Shown here one piece after another: positions 56,189-64,000 of a stretch of 64,000 nt of DNA. This DNA comes from Trichosporon coremiiforme (lineage: Eukaryota > Basidiomycota > Tremellomycetes > Trichosporonales > Trichosporonaceae). A model generated the notes under the pieces. The model saw nothing but the letters and a program-made list of their open reading frames with translations. It did not search any database and had not been told where the DNA came from. A program made the position numbers and the translations under genes. The stretch spans positions 2,005,092-2,069,091 of the forward strand of contig BCJJ01000003.1 of NCBI GenBank assembly GCA_039545355.1, in the 5' to 3' direction. Numbering within the stretch: position 1 is the stretch's first letter; the number at the start of each line of letters is the position of its first letter.

Positions 56189-57719
56189 ATGTTCAGTACC
56201 ACTACCATTGTGGAGCCCGAGAACCCCACCAGCAAGGCTGTCATCCACCGCGGTGCAGTCGCTGTCATCACCGGAGCAGCGTGAGTCCCTTCAGGACCTC
56301 CACTATCTCGGCTGTCACCATGGAGCGCAATCGTCAACGTCCATGACCCTTCCTTCCCACAGCACGCTTCACAATGACATGGGCGTCGCACATGGCGAGG
56401 CCATGCATGTCGGTCTTTCTGGCATTGCATTGCTCCCCCTCCTCTTGCGTCTTATCGATGGCATGTTCGGTCTCGTGATCACGTGGCCATCTCCAATCGG
56501 ATAATCGCTAATGGCAGTTCTGGTATCGGACTCGCGGCCGCGAAGCACCTCGCCCGGCATGGTTTGAGCATCGTCATGGTTGACGTTGCGCAGTCGCTGG
56601 ACGCTTCTGCCAAAGAAGTCAAGGAGGTGGAGGGCTCCGGCGACGTCGTGCCCGTGCACTGTGATGTCTCGAACATCGAGGATGTCGTCAAGCTTCGCGA
56701 GCAGGTCTTAGACACGTATGGAGAGTGCCAGGTGCTCCTGAACAACGCCGGTATCTCGCGCCCGACACCAGCCTTCAGTCTGGACCGCGACCTCAAGGAT
56801 CTACAGTCAGATTGGGCCGCGGTCCTGGGCGTGAACATGAACGGTATCATCAACGTTGCCCAGGCTTTCGCGCCATTCATGTCTCGGCAGGAGAACGAAA
56901 GTGTCATTATCAACACTGGATCCAAGCAGGGAATCACCTGCCCTCCTGGAAAAGCAGGGTACAATGTCTCGAAGGCAGCTGTTAAGGTGTTCACCGAGCA
57001 GCGTAGGTAACATCCTCCCCATCAAGCGCTGACCCCGCAGTCGCTCACGAGCTGCGCAATACCGGGCAAGAGTGCCTCTGTACTGCACACCTGTTCATGT
57101 GAGTGGAACTGAACGGGATGGCTCGGTCTGCTTCCTTTGTGCCAACTGTTTCCCACAGGCGGGGCTCTCACAAGTCCCTGATCTCAAGAGAAGCAGTGCA
57201 AGCGATCTGGCGAGCCGCGCTTCGCTTTTGAAGCGGTGCAATGTTAAACAAGGCTAACCCTCAGTCCCGGATGGGTCTTCACCGGACTTTCGGGTGCGAA
57301 CGACGGTAAGCCCAAACCTCCCGGAGCTTGGACGCCCGAGCAGACCATCGAGTACATGTTCGAGAAGGTCTTGGAGGAGGGTGACTTCTACGTGATCTGT
57401 CCCGATAACGAAACCACACCTGTGAGTGACTCTTGCCCGGCGACAAGCTCCTGCCGGTTCTGAAGGGTGCTCCTGCGCTGGCAAAGTTTGAACTGATCAT
57501 CAGGCCCTCGACAAGGCTCGTATCCAGTGGGCTCTCGGCGACATCATCGAGAACCGCCCGGCGCTCTCGCGCTGGCATCCATCGTATGCTGCCCGCTACG
57601 AAGACTTCATCGAGAGCCGGCAGGGACTTGCTGCCCGCAGTCGCAGCCGCGGCCGTGCGCCCCTTGAACGCATCCCCGATGTCCCCAGCGAGCGTGAGCA
57701 GTATCGCTTCCAGCAGTAG
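56189..57719 (+). CDS. Short-chain dehydrogenase/reductase (SDR), classical type
   Basis: NAD(P)-dependent oxidoreductase; the substrate is unknown. Exons 56189-56280, 56518-57002, 57041-57098, 57265-57421 and 57504-57719 give 335 residues. The Rossmann motif TGAASGIG is completed across the first intron. NNAG lies at about 106-109, and the catalytic Ser (about 166, in NTGSKQG) and YNVSK (Tyr about 179, Lys about 183) have classical spacing. The substrate-loop region reads PGWVFTGLSGAND. The N-terminal 25 residues before the fold and an arginine-rich tail (ARSRSRGRAPLERIPDVP) are extra to the core. Introns 1 (237 bases) and 3 (166 bases) are long for this genome. No neighbouring pathway gene hints at a substrate. 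Confidence 0.88.
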
Positions 57720-57875
57720 ACCAGCGGTAGCGATTTTGCAGGCTTCCGCTGGCAGTCACTTGTGCAATCGCCAGGCTTAACTTATGTAGATAGACCAAAC
57801 AGTAGGATGTTTGGAATGAATGAACTGAGTATCATGCGAGTATGCTAAAATGCTGGGTCTATGATGGCTAATGAT

Positions 57876-58800
57876 CTACGCCTGCTGCGCCTGTTTCTCC
57901 TGCGCCTTCTTCGCCCTGGCCCGCTGTTCCCGCTCGAACATCTCATACTGCTCAAGCTCAATGTTGGAGATCTTGGAGTTGACGACGTCGCGCTTCTTGA
58001 GCAGCTGCTCCATGTACTCCTCGTCCGAGATCTTCTTGATCGGAATGATGTACGCCATGTACTCTAGGATACGGGAGGAGAGGGCCGAGTCGCCCATGCG
58101 CTTCGTCTTCTGCTCCTCCGTCTTGGTCGGCTGCTGCATGCTCTGCGTCAGGTCGAGGGGACGGTCCCAAACGTCCTGCGTCGATCCAGCGGGCGTGAGC
58201 TTTTCCTCCTGGCTCTGGGACTGCAGGTCCACTCCCTCCTTGTGCGCGAGATACTTCAGCCTCGCAACGCGCACCTCGTTCACGGCGAACTGGCCTCCGG
58301 TCGCGAGAAGCGCACACGTCATGGCGGCGGGGACCATCGTTCGCGGTCCACCTGTGTGGTCAGCTTTGAACATACTGGGATAGCTTACGGAACAGAAGGC
58401 TGAGAACTCCTCCAGAGAGTCCGGCACTGATGGCCGAGTCGAGCACACGCTGTGTGCGCACGTCCCAGAGCGTCCCCGTCGGCTCGTATCCGTCCTGCTG
58501 CCTGAGGCCCTTGATGATAGGTGAGACGAGGTACTCGCGCGTGCCGAAGAATGCAAGACCACCAATGAAGAAGTTCGTGCCCATGGACACTGCTGGCGGG
58601 AACGGGTCGATGTGCTTCACGAGACCATACGTCGCTCCGCTCACGGCACCGAGTGCGCCGGAGGCGATGGCGGCCTTCGCGACGAAGAGAGGCGCTCCGG
58701 GGTCAACCTTAAACTCGGGCTGAGACTGAGGCTTTTGCACAGCAGCTCCAGATTGCCGCGGGGCGGGCGTACTGGGACCAGCAGCATCGGACGACGACAT
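57876..58800 (-). CDS. Tim17-like small membrane protein with C-terminal coiled coil
   Basis: Two exons, 58389-58800 and 57876-58351, give 295 residues. Residues about 35-160 contain four hydrophobic, glycine/alanine-rich segments (AKAAIASGALGAVSGATYGL, VSMGTNFFIGGLAFFGTREY, LDSAISAGLSGGVLSLLF and TMVPAAMTCALLATGGQF). This is the pattern of Tim17/Tim22/Tim23-type proteins and other small mitochondrial inner-membrane proteins. The C-terminal part is soluble and charged, with MAYIIPIKKISDEEYMEQLL and a coiled coil ending in an Arg/Lys/Ala-rich tail. A mitochondrial membrane location is likely but inferred; the exact subfamily is not recognised. It shares a 230-base divergent promoter with the next gene. 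Confidence 0.75.
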
Positions 58801-59030
58801 GGCAGGCTTTTTTGTGGGTTTGTTGTTAAGTCGAGAGTTGTCGATCGGCCTGAAACGCAGGTAACATTGCTTGGCCACCTCCGCCAGAAAGTCGGACGGG
58901 CGGAAATTACCATATCGGGAAAGAATCCGCAACCTCCACCGCAAGTTCGTACCTTGCCTGCCTGTGGCCAAGGAAATAAGGATGAGCTCATCTCCGCAGA
59001 CACTCCGCAATATCATTCTACGCACGCAAC

Positions 59031-59742
59031 ATGGGAGTCGGAGCATCGAAGACTGCACGACGCTTGCCGACCAAGGTTCCGACGAGTGCGCACGCGAACC
59101 CAACCGCCGCTGTGCGCCCTTCCGCGGAGGCGCTTGCTGCTGCTGAGAAACCGGCGGGCGAGGCCTTCGACTACGGCAGGAAGGGCAAGGAGAGCAAGGC
59201 GGCCGAGCCCTTCAGCGGAGAGAAGGACGAGGGTGAGATCGCCACTTTGTGCGGCACTGACAGCAGACATTCTCAAGGACGGCATGGACCCGGACTTCAT
59301 GGCGAAGCTGCAGCGCCTCGGTCCTGTCGCGATCGATGACCCCAGCCGCATCGTCCGCACTGTGGGTCCAACTCTCCTCAACTGACCATTTGCTAACGAC
59401 CAGCCGGTCGGTGCCCAGCGTACTCTGAACTCGCGCCGGCCAGAGTACACGAACCGCACGAATATTCCGCCCCCGGGAACGCTGACGGTGTCGATGCTGA
59501 CGGGCCTGCTGGACCAGCTCAAGACGTTACCCGCTGGCGCGGACCCGAGTCACCTGTACCGGCAGTACGGCATGACGCCTGAGCTGCTGGAGCCGGTAAG
59601 ACAGTGGGTGAACTCGCCGTCGGTCGGTGATGAGGAGTACAAGATGCTCGACCGCAGCGAGAACCAGACTGTCGAGACTGAGATCGAGATGCCCGCCGTC
59701 TGGGTCGAGAGCAAGGACAAGCTTGCCCCCCCGAAGAACTAG
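59031..59742 (+). CDS. Predicted N-myristoylated protein, unknown function
   Basis: Three exons, 59031-59232, 59267-59361 and 59404-59742, join in phase to give 211 residues. The start MGVGASKTARRLP fits the N-myristoylation rule: Gly2 with a small residue at position 6 followed by basic residues. It is therefore probably lipid-anchored to a membrane. The N-terminal 65 residues are Ala/Lys/Glu-rich and look disordered. Then come DILKDGMDPDFMAKLQRLGP and a more ordered region with PVGAQRTLNSRRPEYTNR, LTVSMLTGLLDQLKTLP and YRQYGMTPELLEPVRQWVNS. I do not recognise a named domain, but the pattern is like a conserved fungal family. No cysteine follows the myristoyl site that would suggest dual lipidation. 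Confidence 0.75.
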
Positions 59743-59988
59743 CCAAACTCTATAAAGTCAAGCAACCCAAAAACGCATCATCAAAACTGAGAAATGTACA
59801 CTGTATGCATAGACCCTCACTCCCGAAAGAAACCAAGGAACCTGAAGGCGGAGTGGTGAAGCCCCGTACATGGGCCGACTAATATACAAAGTGGCGGCTG
59901 CCTGGGCAGCCGACTGCAGGCTGTAATAGCCCGACGAATCTCATGCTCATGGAGATGCTCGTGGAAACAAATGAACGACCCGATCGAG

Positions 59989-60928
59989 TCAGCCGCGGCG
60001 CGACCCCGACGAAGCACTGCCTGGCGCGGAGGACTCTTTGCGCTCGCTGACGCGTTCCAAGAACGCCTGCTTTTCCAGGAATCCACCCGACCGCCGGTTC
60101 GCCTGCAACTCGTCTGCAAGGTGCTTGTCAGAGGATGTGAGCGACTTCCAGTCCATCTGCGACTGGGACATTAGCAACGAAGAAGACTTTCAACCTACCT
60201 TCTCCAAAGTCGTCATCTTCTTTCCCTTATCGATAGCGGCGGCCATAGCCTCAAGCGACTGGCGCGGACGCTTGCGCATTGGGCCCTTGCGGAGAGGCGG
60301 CTTGGACGGCGACTGGGTCGCGGCGATGGCGGCAGCGGCCTCAGTGTGGTCGTTGCCGTTATGCGTTGGCGTGACGGAGCCAGAGCCAGACGGCGACATT
60401 TCGCTCGCGAGGCGCTTTTGCTCCTGCTGCTGCAAGTATCGGATGACTTCTGGATCGTCACTCGGAAGGCAGACCGTTTCACTACATGTCAGTTCCAGGC
60501 CCTCTGGAAGCCGGTGGCGTGCACAAGAGGAAGGCTGGAGGCGATCCTGATCAAGGGTTTACTCACTAGATCGTCTCGCCGGCGAAACGACGTGGTCGCT
60601 GGATCTCGACCATTTCCACCTGCACTCGCGGCGCGCCACCGAGGGGTCCACCGAGCTTCTCCTCCTCGAGCATCGCACGGAAGGCGTCGGCAGCGCGCTG
60701 TTTCCTCTCAAGCGCTTCTTGATCTTCGCGCTCCTGGCGGAGCTTCTTGAGCTCGTCGCTGACCTCCTCCGCGCCACCCTCGTCGTCCGAATCATCGCCC
60801 GAGTCATCGTCCGAGCCGGCAGCCTGGCCAGCCGCACGAGGGGCTTTCTTCTTCGGACCCTCGGGGACGAAGTCGGTGTCGGCCTCATCGTCGGAGGGCC
60901 CAAGGTCGGCGGTGGCGAGGGTCGACAT
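59989..60928 (-). CDS. SWC5: SWR1 chromatin-remodelling complex subunit Swc5 (BCNT family)
   Basis: Subunit of the complex that exchanges H2A for the variant H2A.Z in nucleosomes. Exons 60567-60928, 60199-60481 and 59989-60162 give 272 residues. The N-terminus is strongly acidic (SDDDSGDDSDDEGGAEE), as expected for a histone-binding segment. The middle has RPRRFAGETIYETVCLPSDD. The C-terminal BCNT domain is clear: KMTTLEKSQMDWKSLTSS followed by HLADELQANRRSGGFLEKQA and FLERVSERKE. I chose the methionine at 60928 because it has a purine at -3. An in-frame methionine at 60964 would add 12 residues. It is divergent to MOB1. Confidence 0.93.
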
Positions 60929-61351
60929 GGCTGCTGGCGGTGTTGGGGGTAGTTTGTGCGACATCGAGATTATTCCGGCTCATCAGCGAGCGTCCAGACC
61001 ATTTCAGGACAAGCTCAGGAAACAGGACAACAACATGATAGTTGGGGGGAGCGAATAGAGCTACGTCACGAGCAGCAACGCGCGACACGACTATGGGCCC
61101 TCACGCACCACCGCACCAACATTGCCACGCGACCAGTCCCTTACGTTTGTTAGCTCGCAGTGCCTTCATCGTCCCTGCCAACGAGCCTGCTGCCCTGGGC
61201 CGTAGCCCGATCCGTCACGTCGAAAAGGACAACACAAACAACAGCCTCTCATCACATCTGACCATCAACAGCTCCCCCAACGCCACGAAGGACCCCATTC
61301 TGCGACGGCTGCGCAACTACATCTTCACCTGCACACTCTTAACTCAACGCC
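60929..61351. promoter_or_regulatory. Divergent intergenic region SWC5/MOB1
   Basis: These 423 bases lie between divergent start codons and hold both promoters and leaders. No TATA box or other named site was recognised. Confidence 0.5.
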
Positions 61352-62274
61352 ATGTCCACTCTCTTCACCACCTTGTGAGTGTTGAACCAGCTGAAATCGC
61401 GTAAACATACTCTGACCATCGCAGAAAGAGCAACCAGTCCCGAAGTGTGTACATCGAACGCCAATGCGCACATGGCTAACTTCTCAGCTTTCAAGCCGAA
61501 GAAGGTTCAGGAGGGCACGAAGCAGTGGCAGCTGAAGCAGTATGCTCAGCAGACGCTCGTGAGTGCAAAAGTGCAATAGCCAATTCCGGAGGATTAGTAG
61601 GCTGATCACGCGTAGGGCTCCGGCAACCTGCGGACTGCTGTCCAGCTCCCGGACGGAGAGGATCTGCAGGAGTGGATTGCTGTTCATGGTGAGTGAATAA
61701 GTGCCCTGGCCGAAGATGTCTGCTCTCCAATGCTAACGAGAGGCAGTCGTCGACTTCTTCAACCACGTCAACATGCTCTATGGCACGGTCAGCGAGTTCT
61801 GCACCCCGACCGAGTGTCACATCATGAATGCTGGACCCAAGTACGAGTTCTACTGGGAGGATGGAGACGTCTACCGCAAGCCTACTCCGCTCTCCGCCCC
61901 TGCCTACGTAGAGGCTCTCATGACCTGGACGCAGTCGCTGCTCGACGATGAGAAGATCTTCCCGCAGCGCATTGGTGTCAAGTTTCCGTCAAACTTCATG
62001 ACGACTGCCAAGACCATTCTCCGTCGTCTCTTCCGTGTCTACGCTCACATCTACCACTCACATTTCGACCAGATCTGCGGCCTCGGTATCGAGGGTAAGT
62101 CACAGTCCACCACCAAGAGGGGGCCAGCCCAAACTAACGGTCACAGCGCACCTCAACACGAACTACCGCCACTTCTTCCTCTTCGTGGACGAGTTCTCTC
62201 TTCTTAGCGAGCGTGACCTTATGCCCATGGAGGAGCTGAACAAGACAATCCTGGCTGACACGCTCCCGAAGTAA
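61352..62274 (+). CDS. MOB1: Mob1-type kinase co-activator
   Basis: Binds and activates NDR/LATS kinases (Dbf2 or Sid2 in yeasts) in the mitotic exit or septation network. Six exons: 61352-61374, 61425-61444, 61488-61558, 61616-61688, 61747-62094 and 62147-62274, giving 220 residues. The sequence runs FKPKKVQEGTKQWQLKQYAQ, TLGSGNLRTAVQLPDGEDL, VDFFNHVNMLYGTVSEFCT and GPKYEFYWEDG. The zinc-binding residues are visible: two cysteines in FCTPTEC and the histidines of HIYHSHFDQI. Exons 1 and 2 are only 23 and 20 bases and encode the divergent N-terminus (MSTLFTTLKSNQSR), so they are the least certain part. It lies next to the mitotic gene SGO1 on the same strand. Confidence 0.95.
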
Positions 62275-62673
62275 TCTGCCAACGGAGATGCAACGTAGGG
62301 CGAGGTCGAGCTCAACAGCGAATTGTTTGGCTCTTGCCCGTACTAGAGCTTTGTATACCTAGAGAATGTAACGCACATCATGATTATCTATCCGCACCAG
62401 CGCTTGCACACTGCATGCGCGCTTGCTGCTGTCCGAGCCGGCAGCTACATCGCTCTCATACACAGATACCAATCCTATTCAGGTGGACCGATAGCGGAAC
62501 CAAACAAACCATTAGAATGGCGTGCCACACGGTTGAAATGGCCCTAACGCCGTCTCTCATTGGTTGACCTCGGCGCCTGCTTTCTTTCCAAAACAACAGG
62601 AAAGCGCACTGACGTCCACTTTGAGTGTCACCCTATCCTTTGCCAACCATCCAACTTCGACCATCCGGCGAGA
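62275..62673 (+). promoter_or_regulatory. Intergenic region MOB1/SGO1
   Basis: These 399 bases contain the 3' UTR of MOB1 and the promoter of SGO1. No specific element was recognised. The short ORFs here do not look coding. Confidence 0.45.
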
Positions 62674-64000
62674 ATGTCCTCCCATTCCGGGCCTAGAAGG
62701 CGGTCTGGGGGACCAGCTCCGCTAGTAGACGATACCACTCTGCGCTTGCAGCAGTTCGACGACTGTGCGTATTGAGCCCTCCGATCAGAGTACTGGGTTC
62801 TTCTCAGGATGGAAGGCAGCGACTAACAAAACACAACTTCAATGCTGACCGCTCACAGTCCGACGACGACACAGTCGGCAGAACCGCGAAATTATTACAG
62901 ACAACATCAACAGGAAGACGGCAATGCGCAATCTTCAAGATCAGATCGAGGAACTCCAGGCTGAGGTCTTGGAAGTCCGAGCCGAGAACTCCATGCTGCA
63001 CGAGCAGGTGAAGCGAATGCAGAAGGAGTCGACACGGCTGAGGAACGACGCTGCTCGCGAGGCGCTAGCTGGCATTTTGGCCGCTGTTCCCGCCCTCAAA
63101 CAGCTGAAGCAGTCGCTGGATACGCTCTCCCCGCCTAAGCCGATACATCGACCGAACGGACAACTGTCCGACCGAACATTCATGAACCCGATGGCGACTC
63201 GCCCAGCAGCGAGCGCGGCCGAGAATGTAGGACTGGGAATCTTGGATGAGGCCTCCGAACCGAGCGACAGCCCGATGCGGCGACGGAAGAGCTCGCCGCT
63301 CAAGCAGTTCCCAGTTCTCAAGAAGACCGCGTATGGGTCGCCGAAGCGGTCGCCTAAACGGACACCTCCGCGTAAGCGCCGACGGGAGTCGGGTCTGCTC
63401 CCCCGCCCAGCGTCACCGGATAGCGACTCGTCTCTGTCCTCGCCGGAGCCCGAGCCCGCCGTTGAGCTCGAGCCGACGCCTGAAGCTGAGGAGTCAGCGT
63501 GGGACGAGGGGTCATCAGTGCTCGAGTACCGACCCGAAGCAATCACCAACGATGTCGGCGCGATCACGCCAACGCCAACAAACCGCCTCGGTGTGAAGGT
63601 AAAGGATATCGCTGCGCATCTCGCTTCAATTGATATCGACAGGGAAGCGGAGCGTGCGACGCCAGAGGTCGAGATCCAGCTGGACGCGGGTGCGGACCTG
63701 GGTGCGTCGGCGTCGTCGCGTGACTCGGAACCGATCGAGGAGGAGGGCGGGCGTAGCCGACGCACGCGCACGAGTGTGAGCTATAAGGAGCCGAGTCTTC
63801 GGAAGAAGATGCGCAAGCCGGACGGCGTCGGCGTCGAGGACGTCTTAGGCGGGAAGCGGATCCTCGACACTGGCGTCCGGCGCAAGAGCGCTCTTCCACG
63901 CTCTGCGGCCAAGATTGGCCTTAACGACGATCAGCTCGACCTCCTCTCCACCAGCACCAGCACGACGCGCGCCAGGTCTCGTTCCACAACACCGCGCGCC
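62674..64000 (+). CDS. SGO1: Shugoshin Sgo1, 3' end outside window
   Basis: Protects centromeric cohesin and senses tension at kinetochores, in the family by binding PP2A through its N-terminal coiled coil. Exons 62674-62764 and 62859 to beyond 64000 keep phase over a 94-base intron. The N-terminal coil starts FRRRHSRQNREIITDNINRK and continues through LQDQIEELQAEVLEVRAENS, the shugoshin pattern. A long disordered Pro/Ser-rich middle follows. The basic Sgo C-terminal motif is present as SRRTRTSVSYKEPSLRKKMR (about residues 365-390), which in the family binds phosphorylated histone H2A. The visible part is about 411 residues. The methionine at 62674 is the first in frame and gives the usual short head before the coil. 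Confidence 0.92.

Noticed and set aside
62941..63771. 276-codon Ser-rich open frame on the minus strand
   Set aside because: Complement of the SGO1 coding region, whose sense protein has clear shugoshin motifs.

Overview
The window looks like nuclear DNA of a GC-rich basidiomycete yeast, most likely a tremellomycete of the Trichosporonales type. That placement is inferred from the style of the genes and is not proven. Nearly every gene is cut by several very short introns, mostly 36-60 bases. They have GTRAGT-like donors and a CTGAC or CTAAC branch motif just before the AG. I see no tRNA or rRNA gene, CRISPR array, transposase or reverse transcriptase. Exon joins below were worked out by hand from splice signals, reading-frame phase and family resemblance.

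Left block, 1-19,627 (dense): nine housekeeping genes, the first eight in strictly alternating orientation. They are PFS2 (-, cut by the window start), ABD1 cap methyltransferase (+), SAD1 splicing factor (-), HAT1 (+), a BTB/POZ protein (-), YSH1 pre-mRNA 3'-end endonuclease (+), VPS1 dynamin (-), a lysine-rich membrane-anchored protein (+) and a DHTKD1-like 2-oxoacid dehydrogenase E1 (+). Four act directly on mRNA: capping (ABD1), splicing (SAD1) and cleavage/polyadenylation (PFS2, YSH1).

Central block, 19,628-about 52,500 (gene-poor): over 30 kb holds only four genes I can support. They are a bZIP transcription factor (29,980-30,981), a 100-residue membrane-anchored protein (39,269-39,647), a 1,131-residue glutamine-rich probable regulator (40,209-43,722) and LSM8 (50,229-50,935). 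The rest has only short, unconvincing ORFs. Two strand-specific AUG-free stretches of about 1.1 and 1.3 kb lie upstream of the bZIP and Q-rich genes and look like long mRNA leaders. AP-1/Gcn4-type sites (TGASTCA) seem over-represented here.

Right block, 52,997-64,000 (dense): a Yck-type casein kinase I (+), a short-chain dehydrogenase (+), a Tim17-like membrane protein (-), a predicted N-myristoylated protein (+), SWC5 of the SWR1 chromatin complex (-), MOB1 (+) and shugoshin SGO1 (+, running off the end). MOB1 and SGO1 both act in mitosis. SWC5 and HAT1 both act on histones.

The most interesting part is the central island: two probable regulators embedded in several kilobases of non-coding sequence each, with long AUG-free leaders. 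I found no clear novel enzymatic or defence system.
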